Part shown: positions 24,446-35,286 of the stretch, one piece after another
Position numbering within the stretch: the first letter of the stretch is position 1
How the letters are laid out: each line of letters starts with the position of its first letter
NCBI GenBank assembly: GCA_036172665.1
Contig: CM069870.1
Coordinates: forward strand, 63,984,212-64,048,211
Reading direction: 5' to 3'
Source of the DNA: Prosopocoilus inquinatus
Lineage: Eukaryota > Arthropoda > Insecta > Coleoptera > Lucanidae
DNA length: 64,000 nt
Program-made: the position numbers and the translations under genes
The notes under the pieces: generated by a model
Database searches by the model: none
Seen by the model: the letters and a program-made list of their open reading frames with translations, nothing else
What the model was told of the DNA's origin: nothing

Positions 24446-24670
24446 TTGCTCAAGGAATCGCCTTGCATTTGGCACAAATTCAGCAAAACCAATTCAAAAA
24501 TACCAACAATTTTGGCAATGGATGGCTCAAGATGTGGTATTGGTGCAGTCTTATCGCACCGTTTTTCAGATGGATCAGAGACACCAATATTATTTGCATC
24601 GAAACGAGCGCAAATAGGAAAAGATACGCTCCAGATCTTTTTCTTGTGTGAAAAAGGTTCACCAACTCTC
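24446..24670 (+). pseudogene. Ty3/gypsy-type RNase H fragment
   Basis: The translation contains PTILAMDGSRCGIGAVLSHR followed by DGSETPILFASKR. This is the conserved start of the RNase H domain that follows reverse transcriptase in Ty3/gypsy and related LTR retrotransposon polyproteins (an Asp in LAMDGS, the GIGAVLS strand, then the FASK/FASR block). Upstream residues resembling the connection domain are weak. After DTLQI the expected EKE-LAI region is unrecognisable. No reverse transcriptase, integrase or LTR is found nearby, so this is an isolated, non-functional fragment. Confidence 0.65.
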
Positions 24671-24860
24671 ACGATCTTAGAATTACAAGCAAACCAATGA
24701 GTAGTTGTAGTTGGTTAAGCCATTAGTCTTAATATCTGGATGTCGTCGAAACTAATAAGTACAATAGTTGGCTGGGTAAGTCGTTAATATAGAGAATAAA
24801 ACATAACGGTCTCAAAATAGATCCCTGGGCAGTTCCGATTCGCTGCTATTCTTATCAATA

Positions 24861-25150
24861 TTCACTGCATGCAGGTGATTAGTGAATTATGGTTCCATTA
24901 GTTTTAGTATCCCCTCGGAAGGTCCCCTTGTAAGGTAGGCAGTCGAAGACCTTTGAGTGGTTGCAAAATTCTTACGTTATGTTCTTCCATTCAGACTTTC
25001 GAATTGGCTCTTACCAGTGTTCACTACATGCAGGCAGGCGATTAGTAAAGTATAATTCCGATAGTTTTGTATCCCTTTCGAAAGAATGACCTTGTGAGGA
25101 AGGCAGTCGAAGGTCTTTGAGTGGTCGCTACACAATTCCAAAAAGTCGAT
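24861..25150. repeat. 160-bp tandem duplication
   Basis: TTCACT(G/A)CATGCAGG starts at 24861 and 25021. Both units contain AGGCAGTCGAAG(A/G)(C/T)CTTTGAGTGG. Divergence is about 20 percent, with small indels. Confidence 0.8.
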
Positions 25151-26187
25151 AAAAGAACACAACGTAAGAGTTTACTCTGTGTTGTGTCTTTTTGTCGAGT
25201 TTTTGAAATTGGCTGTTGTGCAAGTAATTTATTGTTCTTCTCCATGAGATTTAGAATTTGTTAAGCTATGACTTTTTAGAGAACAGAGGCAAGATTGATA
25301 TTGATTTGTAGCTGTAGATGTCTTTGGGTTACAATTTTTCAATAGTTTCAAGCTTTCCGATTGGCGATAGACGTCTGTATAAAGTTTGCAATGAAATCCT
25401 CAAACTTTGTAAGCTTCTTTGCGGTTTAAGAAAAATCATCCAGATGTCACTGCATAATTTAATTTTTAATTTGCATTTTCTAAATTTGACACTTAAAATC
25501 AATCCTTGCTGGTCCTTAATTTTTTTGTGTTTGGAGACGATTCTCAATCTTTTAACTTCCGAATGCGAAGTATTTCATGAATGTTTAGAACTGAAACCCC
25601 CGGTGGACTGCTGATTACCTGCGCATTTCGCCCTCGGCCACCACATCGCGCGCCACAAATATTTTCAGATGCAAGGTTGTGACCCACTCGGATCTTTTTC
25701 CTGCGAGAGGGACGAAGATGTTTGCTTTGAATAATTCACGAAACGCGCTACCAGCTGACGCAAATTCAGATTTAGGCCCTGCAGGCGTGAAAGCCACTTC
25801 GCTTACGCCATCGCCGCCGCCGTTGTGGACGAATATTTTAAAGTCCGCCGTCGGCGTCGCGTGAAAAATCGGGTTGGAAAAGTTTTAAATATGACTCGTT
25901 CAACAGAACTTTAGTAAAAATTATTACCGGTAATTCAAATACGCTTCTGTTACTGTGATGTGGAAACTTCTGTGAAAAGAAATCGTTTACTGAAGGTTTC
26001 CGGAATATAACTCCGAAGCTCTTCAAAGAGTTATACAGTTTAAACTCAACAGAAAAAGTACGTAATTGGATAACGATCATGAAATTCCCCAAGAAAAATA
26101 TTTTCTTAAAGTTACCTGGTAGCAAGCTGGCGTTGTATCCTCAACAGCAGTGCTGGTACTGGCTCGAATGGACACGGGCGCCAGAAA
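25151..26187. other. Spacer with a GC-rich patch
   Basis: Positions 25610-25870 are notably GC-rich, including a (CGC)n-like run near 25810. Open frames on both strands overlap there and show no recognised domain. Confidence 0.4.
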
Positions 26188-26455
26188 GATTTACGTACTA
26201 AGTCATGTATTTGGTCGCAAAATACCTTGACATTATTGTCACAAGACAAAATGATGAGCTGCACTTGCAGACATTGGAAGAACTGTTTCACCGATTGATT
26301 GGATCGAAACGGATTACGGTGTAATCACAAAAATTGCGACTTCTTCAAGAATCAAGTTGGAAGGTACTTGCGGAATGTCATTTCGGAGAGATGGATTTCG
26401 ACCTTTAGATTCCAGAATGCATTCAAGTTAGGTCTTATTACTAGGTAATCAATTA
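26188..26455 (+). repeat. 268-bp direct repeat, copy 2
   Basis: Second copy of 24165-24432 in the same orientation. It ends at the same AATCAATTA but continues into unrelated sequence with no RNase H. Confidence 0.9.
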
Positions 26456-29279
26456 CCAATGGAAGCAGTTCCCAAAGTCCCAACAGCGTGCGGTGGTATT
26501 CTTGAACTTTTTCACACACTCTTGCGTTCAGTGTAAGGATAGACAAATAATAATTAATATAACACAGTAAACGCAGAAAATATCTGCTAGTTTAAGTTTT
26601 ACAAAAATACGTGGATTGACGAAAGCCGAATACTTCGACAAAACTGTCGAAATATGTTGAACAAGACTTAAATACTTAACAAACAGTTTAACACAACTTT
26701 TGTCCCCAAAAAGCAATATGAAATTTAGAATCTAATAAAACGAAATAACGCTAATAATGCTTGCTATTCCTCCTAAATTATGCACTGCGTTGTTGTGATG
26801 AATGAAATGAAACAAGAAAGCGTACATTACAGGTTATGCGAAGCTGTTGTTCTGTCACCGTATTCAAAGATCCGTCAGTAGAGGGCGGTAGCTATCCGCG
26901 TCGCTCTTCCAAATTCGAAGTACGTGCTCCGCTTGCCTCTTCTTGCTTCAGCAGCGAAGATCCACCGTACTCGGATATCGCAACAAGTACGAAAAAACCG
27001 ACGAGTAGATTAATTCGGCCAATCAACTTATATAACAATAAATGTAACTCCAATTTAAAAGAAAAGCTCTAGTTAAATAAGCTCCACGTACAACGAATCT
27101 AACGAAAGAGAGAAAGAAATAACGTCACATAGCGCAGTTAATTACCGGTTTACATACATACCTGTCTAAATTCAACAGTTCGTTTGAGATTGAAATGTAA
27201 TTTCGCACGTGAGAAGACACGACGTGTCACTTAACTTCAACATAAACCGTTTAATTGTCGTTTAACGGTCATTAGAATACCTAAACAGCTTCTTTTACAG
27301 TTTTACGCACTGATAAGCACAATTTTAACTTATCTTTGAAATCTTAAAATTGTTTAAATTTATTATTAAAAGTCAGAAGACAGTAAAAATATTTTAATTA
27401 CACAACGATTGTCAATTGACAGTCATTGCAAATTTTATTTAATTGAAATGTAAGGTACGCTCGAAAACTTTACTTTATTTCCAAAAGTCTTTCGTTTACG
27501 TTGTTTCCATGACGACGTGCGACGTTTTCACAATCCATTTTTAAATGGAATGGGGAAGATCACCTGTTGTTTTGGAAAAATGTAAATGCAAGATTTCGAG
27601 ATAAAGAAGTGTTCTCAGTTCTGAGATGAAACAAAATAAAATATTTTTGTTTTGATTTCCATATGTGGTGTTGCATATTCCTGTGAATTAATTAATAAGT
27701 AATATTTACGTCCAGCATATTAATTAAACTAAAAGCTCTTCGTTGTAATTAATTAAATAGTAAATTAACTCGTCAAGAAAAATTTTTGTAATTTTTTTTG
27801 AATACGATTTTGTTTTAATTTGCAGTTTCTTCAAGATCGTTGCAGAAGTTGCCGAACGACAAAGCGAAACGTCGTTTAAGTAAAGTAAGTGATTTTAAAG
27901 CTTAGCTCAATTAATGCTAATTAATAAATAATATATAATATAAGTAATTAGTAAGTAATTACTACGTAATTAACATTATCGATTTTGATTTGTTTTCAAG
28001 TAAACGATTACATGTTTACCTTGCAGACAATTATTTATTTTTTTTTTTTATATTATTTACTTTTGTTCTTATTTGAAAATGTTTTCTTTTGTCTTTTCTT
28101 TATCTTTTTTTTCCGTTTTCTTGTTCTACAGTGAATATTTTTGTAAATTTTCTCCTCATAGCTGATCGTCATTGTTTAAAACCTTGAATTGTTGAATGAA
28201 TCAGAGGTTCTTATAATTATAACAGATTTCAGAGAACTTGTTTACTAATGCCCTTATTTTGCTTTTCTCTTTTTTTTGCTTCCGTTTTCGATTTTCCAAG
28301 GAGAAAACTGAAAGTTTTATTCATTATTTTTAATCATCGTAACTTCCTCGTCGCTTTGATATCTGTATCGAACATTTATTTTCGGAGCATTTCTATACCA
28401 AACGAATACAAAAAAAAAACATACTAAATGACGTTTACAGAAAATTTTACATAAAACTGAGTTTTAAAAAGCAGAGCAGGGTGGATGGTGCAAGAATTTG
28501 AGCCGATCTATACGTAATGAATATCTGATTTTTTTTTATAAAAGAATTACTCCTATTTATTTAAGAATAGGCTTACGCAGGATAGCCCACGAGGTGTCAA
28601 ATTCATAAATAAGGGTCGGACATTTCTAGGATACCTGATAAAACCAATATAAAGATAAATAAAGCAACGGCGTAGATTTCAACGTCGCCGCTGAAAGGCT
28701 TATACGCCCGAGGCACTCTCACACTCGCGCTCATTGCATCAGAAGCAAACGTCTGATATAAATTACGTGTGTAACATAATTGCCTTTATAGTTTCTTTCA
28801 AATTAATAATTATGAAAACATTATAATTATTTAATGTAACTTTTAAAAAGACTGGCGTAATACATTTAATTCATATCAATTATAGCGCCGTCACTGCAAA
28901 AAGAATGCGAGTTCATTTCGGGATGAATCGATTATGTAAACAAGTTTTTACATCCAGTCAACCAGAACTGTAGTGGTTACTGCGTGCCGCATAGACTTCT
29001 CGTGCTTCGACTGGTTTATTGTTTTGTTTTTACAGGGCAGACGCGTTAAAGATTAGAACTTTTTCCGACTATGATCGCTTCAGCTTATTAGTAGTCGTAT
29101 ATTTAACGAAACCTTCCGTCTAAAACACGCCTAGGCCATTTCATAAACGTAATATTTAGATCAAATGGAGTAAAAAATTATATTGATGATTATGCAATAA
29201 GAATAAGTATTCTGGCTCTTATTAAGAGAGATCTTTCCTACCAATTTACGCTTATGTAACTTTACTAGATTTTTTTACT
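26456..29279. other. Long AT-rich spacer
   Basis: No gene or element is recognised. T-rich and A-rich homopolymer tracts are frequent at 27700-28450. Confidence 0.5.
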
Positions 29280-29333
29280 TTGAGAATTTTGAATAAATAG
29301 TGAGAAAACCCCTCGACCACATTAATTCACTGA

Positions 29334-29373
29334 AAGCGAATACGTATTTCGGTAACGAAGTTACCATCTTCAG
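29334..29373 (-). ncRNA. Hammerhead-ribozyme-like motif, left arm
   Basis: Mirror image of the motif at 30491-30530: CTGAAGA, a 6-bp stem (GGTAAC/GTTACC), then GAAA. PLE termini are known to carry hammerhead motifs. Confidence 0.45.
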
Positions 29374-29493
29374 CGCTAAACTGATATTAAACTTTAAAAC
29401 AACAAATAAACTAAACTAGACTAGTCGCCCTCCCCCCCTCCCTTTCTTTGTACCGTATTATGCATGCAAAGCAAACCGGGATTCTTTGAAAAA

Positions 29494-29907
29494 CTAAAGG
29501 TCGAAGAGGCAAGAAGCGGTCGGCCCGGACTTCTCAAAATTCATTAATCTATTCCTATTTCTGTGAATCTCCAAGCTTTCGAAAGAATCTAGGTTTGTTT
29601 TGTTATTAATTTGTTTGATTAATTCTATTTTATTTACCGAATGATTGTTTTCAAGCATGTGTAAGGCAACACTAGATTTATCAAAGCGTTTGTATTTTAA
29701 ATGAGCCAAGTGTTCTTTGAATCTAATTTTTAAGGATCTTTTTGTTTGCCCTACATAAATTTGATCACAATTTTTACAACTAATTTTATATATACCTGAA
29801 TTATCCTCCGAATCTACTTTATCTTTTGGATTTCCCAGCAACGATTTTAAGCTGTTATTGTTGGTGTAAACTATTCTTAAACCTAATTTTTTAAAAATTG
29901 TATTCAA
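29494..29907 (-). pseudogene. PLE GIY-YIG endonuclease domain, left arm
   Basis: 137 open codons with no ATG. The frame is entered at a TTG beside the palindrome centre. Residues 38-40 are GIY and 51-53 are YVG, giving the GIY-YIG core. CKNC (44-47) is the paired-Cys motif typical of Penelope endonucleases, and IRFKEH (61-66) supplies the expected Arg and His. The reverse transcriptase that should precede it is missing, so the frame is 5'-truncated and has no promoter or start of its own. The protein sequence is identical to that of the right-arm copy, which indicates a young duplication or gene conversion between arms. Confidence 0.85.
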
Positions 29908-29956
29908 CCCTTTAGTTTATTGAGGATAAAAGTTTTGTCCTCAATATACTAAAGAG

Positions 29957-30370
29957 TTGAATACAATTTTTAAAAAATTAGGTTTAAGAATAGTTTACAC
30001 CAACAATAACAGCTTAAAATCGTTGCTGGGAAATCCAAAAGATAAAGTAGATTCGGAGGATAATTCAGGTATATATAAAATTAGTTGTAAAAATTGTGAT
30101 CAAATTTATGTAGGGCAAACAAAAAGATCCTTAAAAATTAGATTCAAAGAACACTTGGCTCATTTAAAATACAAACGCTTTGATAAATCTAGTGTTGCCT
30201 TACACATGCTTGAAAACAATCATTCGGTAAATAAAATAGAATTAATCAAACAAATTAATAACAAAACAAACCTAGATTCTTTCGAAAGCTTGGAGATTCA
30301 CAGAAATAGGAATAGATTAATGAATTTTGAGAAGTCCGGGCCGACCGCTTCTTGCCTCTTCGACCTTTAG
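29957..30370 (+). pseudogene. PLE GIY-YIG endonuclease domain, right arm
   Basis: Mirror copy of the left-arm frame, reading outward to the right. It has GIY at residues 38-40, CKNC at 44-47, YVG at 51-53 and IRFKEH at 61-66, and ends in ...SCLFDL. In intact PLEs this domain nicks target DNA and is fused to the C-terminus of a reverse transcriptase. Only this domain is present here, without an ATG. The upstream codons come from the other arm, so no longer protein can be read through the centre. Confidence 0.85.
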
Positions 30371-30490
30371 TTTTTCAAAGAATCCCGCTTTGCTTTGCGT
30401 GCATAATACGGTACAAAGAAAGGGCGGGGGGGAGGGCGACTAGTCTAGTTTAGTTTATTTGTTGTTTTAAAGTTTAATATCAGTTTAGCA

Positions 30491-30530
30491 CTGAAGATGG
30501 TAACTTCGTTACCGAAATACGTATTCGCTT
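30491..30530 (+). ncRNA. Hammerhead-ribozyme-like motif, right arm
   Basis: CTGAAGA (30491-30497) matches the hammerhead CUGANGA box. A perfect GGTAAC-TTC-GTTACC hairpin forms stem II and GAAA (30513-30516) the second box. ATACGTAT then T can form a minimal stem III with an allowed cleavage base. Stem I is not obvious. This is inferred from sequence alone. Confidence 0.45.
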
Positions 30531-30974
30531 TCAGTGAATTAATGTGGTCGAGGGGTTTTCTCACTATTTATTTGGATTACAGCCACAGGTTTTGTGTTGC
30601 TTTGTGATTATTGAGAATTTTGATTTAAACATTGCGTTTAGTAAACAGCCGACGTTTTGGGATGTATGCTTGTCTCAATTTAAGAATCAAATTTTTTTAA
30701 AAATTTTACAAAATGCCAGTGGAGGATGAAAGTGGATGCGTATTCCTTCCACTAATTGTTTATTAAAACTGATTTAGAAGGGTTTATTAAAAACCTATTT
30801 TTTTTTTTCAAAATTTGTTAATAAATAAATATAAGGTGAAAAGTATGTTTTTCATCAAATATAAAAAAATGATACCTACAAATTAATATCAGGACGCAAG
30901 TTTAAAATAACCTTACTCTGTCACGCTGAACAGTTTTCGCTGCTTCTGCTTCTGCTTCCTTTGAGGCTTTTCCT

Positions 30975-32360
30975 TTTATATGTCATTAGCTCAGTTTCTC
31001 AGAGCAATCCCCAATAACGGCTCCTAGATTCTTTGGAAAGTAGTTCAGAAAGTGCAACTTGAGGCTCATCAAAAACCGCAGTTCTTTTAAATTTCGTAGC
31101 ATGTCTTCGATGATTGCCTATTGCCTTGAAATTTGGGGTTTTTTATTGTTTCCAGGAAACTTACTTACTATTTCCTTGAATCACAGCCAAACTGTCCTTA
31201 CCTTAACATTCACTTTCGTCTCAAACTGTCGCTCTTTTGTTAGGTTGCGAATGCCAGGGCCGATAAACGCTCCCTTTTTGATTTTTGCTTCAGACGATGC
31301 GGGGAATTTATCGCACGGGTATTTGAAACATTCCCCTTCCTCAGAGAGAGCTTTCACAAACTACCTCATTATTCCAAGTTTGATGTGAAATGGAGAGGGG
31401 AGTACGTTCTTGGGTTCTGGGTTCTGTTTCGAGTGTCCCACTCGCACAAAAGCATGAAAAGCACTTTCAGATCTCCAAATAGACCACGCATGGTCCTGGT
31501 ATTTCAACTTCGACAAAATCATACTCAATCAAGTTCTCGTGGCGTTCTTTTAAATCAGACCTTAGCATGGTATGGGAACATGACGGGGTATATCCCCTTT
31601 CTTCGCGATATTAGTTGCGCGCTTATCTCCGCAATCAATCACACAGGGACATTTTTTGTAACTTCTATGTGATCACACTTGTTTGTTAATGGATTCATTG
31701 TTACCGTCGATGGGTGGGGGATACTACAAGCTGGCTCTTCTTGTATTTTATGCCCAGGTTTGTTTCAAATGAACCGAGTGATGAACTGAGGTGAACTTAT
31801 CGCCATTATGAAGGAGGACTGCCTTTAGACTTCGTTTTGAAGAATCAACAACAATCTTCATTCCTTGACATTGTAGTTCATGTTGAACAGATTTAACAGC
31901 CCAAGGACATCATTGCGGAACACTAATGGTCAATGGTTAATTCTCACATGGGCAGCGCATCGTGTCATCTTTTTACATGCAATTTTTTGACATAAAATGC
32001 TGCCGAGTGAGAATTGCTTCATTTAAAAGCATGGCAGCAAAAGGTCGCGACGTGGCGCGCTGCCGTGTGAGAATTGAGCCTAATTCATCCTCTTGAGAAA
32101 AAAGTTTGGTAGAAAATCTTTCTTTCTTTTTCTGTACCACAAAAATGATATACCTAGTTCCAATATTTTTTTTTTCCTTTGACCTAGAAGAGCCTAACAA
32201 TTCGACTGACTCCTTTGGTAGATCTAAATCTCTGATAAGATTATTTAATTCTGCCTATGTGAACAGTTGAGGGTCGCTGTTATAACCATTAAACTCTTCA
32301 CCAGATCTACTCCCTTCATTGTCAGTATCATTATATGTTTCCATATCTTCTAACGAACTT
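30975..32360 (-). pseudogene. Decayed insect repeat-associated protein of unknown function
   Basis: Minus-strand translation, jumping frames, gives collinear pieces: an acidic start (METYNDTDNEGS, about 32310-32342), KESVELLGSSRSKEKK (about 32168-32218), SLKAVLLHNGDKF (about 31795-31832), FHIKLGIMR then FVKAL (about 31350-31392), CFKYPCDKFP, EAKIKKGAFIGPGIR (about 31245-31291) and LKLHFLNYFPKNLGA (about 31019-31070). From memory this order matches a large family of uncharacterised proteins abundant in insect genome annotations and probably of mobile-element origin. I cannot name its function. At least four stops and several frameshifts are present, and the expected C-terminal part after the FPKNLGA block is missing. 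TIRs were not found. Confidence 0.6.
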
Positions 32361-32554
32361 GGTGTAGTTGGTAGACCAAAAGCAACAGGATGCATTGCGA
32401 ATGGGAGATTTGGATACCTACGAAATTACTTTTTTGTTGTTCAAGTTATACCCCTCAACATATTGGTCAAGCAAACATAAAAATCTTCAATATGATTTCG
32501 GAGCTCCCCCCAGACCATTGACACTTCGAAACGAAAAGATTTCCTTTTACTTTG

Positions 32555-33396
32555 GGGGATGGGACGATTCGCTGTCGCCAACTCGCCGTCGCCGATTCAC
32601 CGTCGCCAATTCGTCGTAGAACCAATTCGTCATCGATCCAATTTACCGTCCGCCCAATTCGCCGTCCCATGTTACTGCTTTATTTAGCTTGATAAGCTTT
32701 AAAACATTTTCTGACCATTTTAGATAATATCCAAGTTATACCTACGAATTGAAGAAAATAACTATAATTTCAGTACGTTTCAAGTAAATTAAAATGGACT
32801 ATTGTTTTTCTATTTCAAGTTAAAATAAATTCCTAAATACAGTGCGACCACCGTAAGACACAAAATTACGAACAAATTGGTGCTGTACGTACACATAATC
32901 ATAATTCTATTTTTTTCTTTTTTTTAATGGAACCCCTTTTTCAATTTATAATTTTAAATGACGAGCTTTCATGAATCAATATTTTGAAAGCAGTCTACTT
33001 TTGATGTGTAGTGATTTTGATTGATATGAAAATCAATATGGTTTTGAGCAGAATCTGAAAATATAAAAAAGAAGAATTGGAGGGATTTTACGAACACCCT
33101 GAAGAATAAGAAATACTTCCTGGAAGACCAAATGTTTTTATCTGTTTCTTTATCTATGTATCACATTTAATTAATAACAAATTATTTTATTTTCCATTAA
33201 TTATGTTAACTTCTTTATTTTATTTACATATAATTATCGGTATATTATGATTTGGATATGTACCTGGACTTAAAACTTAAATCGCTGACGGCGAATTTAC
33301 CGACGGCGAGTTTTCCGACGGTGAATTGTACCTATGACGAATCGGCGACGGTGAATTAGCGACGACAAATTGGCGATGGCGAATTGTCCTAGACCC
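32555..33396 (+). mobile_element. Foldback element with repeat-built TIRs, copy A
   Basis: An 842-bp element flanked by a perfect 9-bp duplication TTTACTTTG (32546-32554 and 33397-33405). The terminal inverted repeats are about 110 bp each and are built from seven consecutive 13-16 bp units of the type AATTCGCCGTCGCC. The left end starts GGGGATGGGACGATTCGC. The right end, reverse-complemented, starts GGGTCTAGGACAATTCGC. The interior (about 32670-33280) is AT-rich and non-coding, so the element is non-autonomous. A 9-bp duplication with long repetitive TIRs fits Mutator-like or Drosophila FB-type foldback elements. The open frames across the ends translate the 14-mer as Ser-Pro/Arg-rich repeats and are not genes. 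Confidence 0.9.
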
Positions 33397-33405
33397 TTTA
33401 CTTTG

Positions 33406-35286
33406 AAGCCACTGTTGGAATTTTTCTGTGCAAATGTAGCAGACTGTGTGCGGAGCCCATGACTTATCCTGATCACCCAGTCTGACATCTAAATATGCAA
33501 AATAAACCTTCTTGACGAAGGCAGCATTGTTCCTTTTTTGTTTTTTCAATAGCTAGTTGCCACAGATGTGTGCGTAACATTGACTAAACAGACAAAGCAA
33601 AATGCAAGGAGAGTCCATTGCTGTTGTGACGCATTCAGCTATTCCAGTGACTACCAACAAGTTTACGTGCAAATTGTTAATCTATTTTATCTCAAAAACT
33701 ATACAAGTTAGGCCCTCCTATGTCTGCAGTTACTTATTTTGTTTTCTCGAGTACTATCTCTGGTCGGACACTTATTTTGAATCACCCTGAATATCTTGGT
33801 CTTATATTTTTGGCCTGCAGTATGCGTATTGTCGCGTTAAAATAATGTTTTTTTTTTTTAAATAAATTACTTTGTCGCGTTGAACGAATTCTTTTTAAGA
33901 ATTACGCCTACGAATAAAACGAAAGTCTGTCTTTAACTTTAAATTTAATTGCTCTAAAATCTTTGCAGTTTAACATTATTTCATTTTAATTCCTACTTAG
34001 TTACAAGATTCGACTTAATCTTTAAATTTAAAGTATTTTATCAGTTTTACTTTAATTCAACGTTCGATTTAATCAATAATAATAATCATTAATCTATAAG
34101 TGTTCTTATTCTTTAGCTATCTGATGAAGAGCCTGGTCCTCGAGGCCGGCCCGCTAACACACGAACTATCACTGGCTAACTCTTACCGTCACTGTTCACT
34201 GTTTTACTTCTACTTCTTTTACTACTACCTCTTGTACTCTCTACTCTCTCTTCTTTATTACTACTTGTCTTTTCACTAATCGATTTCTTACCCTGTTTAT
34301 ACATTTATAAATTCTACGTCATAATCGGTTTATGCCCTGGTGGCTGGGGTCCGGTCCAAAGCTTAAAGTGTCGGCGGCATTAATTAACCCTCGCTATATT
34401 TGTTTCTGTAAAACGCTCTAATTCCCTTATTTCTAATTGGCACTTGTAAGCCTGCACGCCTACATCCTGCAAGGTTTGCACTTTTTATGCAATGCGGAAT
34501 ACTAGCGTATGTAACGCGGTTGACCTATTGAAACGTTCAATAGATGCTGATTCCGCAAAATTTAGTAATGCACATCATTGAAATAATTTCGAAATGCATT
34601 TAATATACTTTCTGCCAAAATAATTTCATCGTGACAACATTGGAGATAGAACTGTACACGTGGTAACTAAAATTACAAAACTTGTAAAAGTTATTCCTTC
34701 TTAATTTTCGAAATAATGTACGTAATGGAAACATTTCACTTACACTTCACTATCATCAGGAGGAAAAAAAATTGGCGAGTCTAACGACATTTCATAAACA
34801 AGTTGATGAAATTTGGCTACCCGTGTCAATGTTATTCTGTGTTATTATTTTATTGCGGCTTTTGCTAAAATTTAGTGCGGGTGCCTCTTAGTTCTACAAA
34901 TTGTGGAGAATTTTGAATTGAATTTTTTTTTTGTTTAAATACGACGCCAAACTTCAGACGAGTTCTAGGCCAAGGTAAGTGCTGAGTCACAAACTGCTGT
35001 CTCTTAGCTATGTAAAGGGGTTTTAAAGTTTAAGAAACTACTTTGGAATGCAATGAAAGAAAAAAATGATGTGTGAAACAACTTATGTCCCAGGTGATAT
35101 AACCTCCTCAGTTTTCAAGAAATAAAACTTTTCCCCTTAATTGATAAACTTATTTTCATTTCGAATTCGTTTTCGTTTTCGTTTCTCCGATTGCGTAATA
35201 TTGTTACGGTAATTTTGTAAACCAAGGGTCTCGGCCACATTAAATAATAGATACGTTTATTAATAAGTATAAAATAAAGACAAGAT
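33406..35286. other. AT-rich spacer
   Basis: No gene is recognised. Positions 34125-34180 contain a short GC-rich patch (CTCGAGGCCGGCCCGC). Confidence 0.45.

Larger units (their letters stand above)
29280..30623. mobile_element. Penelope-like element, palindromic head-to-head copy
   Basis: Two arms of 640 bp (29292-29931 and 29933-30572) are reverse complements with only a handful of differences, meeting at 29932 with essentially no spacer. Each arm holds the 3' part of a PLE: the GIY-YIG coding end, a 3' untranslated region with a C/G-rich run, and a terminal ribozyme-like motif. A 13-bp repeat TTGAGAATTTTGA lies at 29280-29292 and again at 30611-30623. It is a plausible target duplication that leaves a 38-bp extension on the right side only. 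PLEs are known for inverted partial duplications and variable-length target duplications. The flanks differ, so this is not simply a folded sequencing read. Confidence 0.85.

Noticed and set aside
29280..30623. Palindrome as a pure sequencing foldback artefact
   Set aside because: The two flanks are different, arms differ at several bases, and a plausible 13-bp target duplication is present. Not fully excluded without reads.
33277..33549. Protein with repeated Asn-Ser-Pro-Ser units
   Set aside because: It is the translation of the 14-mer array in the foldback TIR. The same pattern appears in other frames and at 32467-32670, 47013-47243 and 47704-47963.
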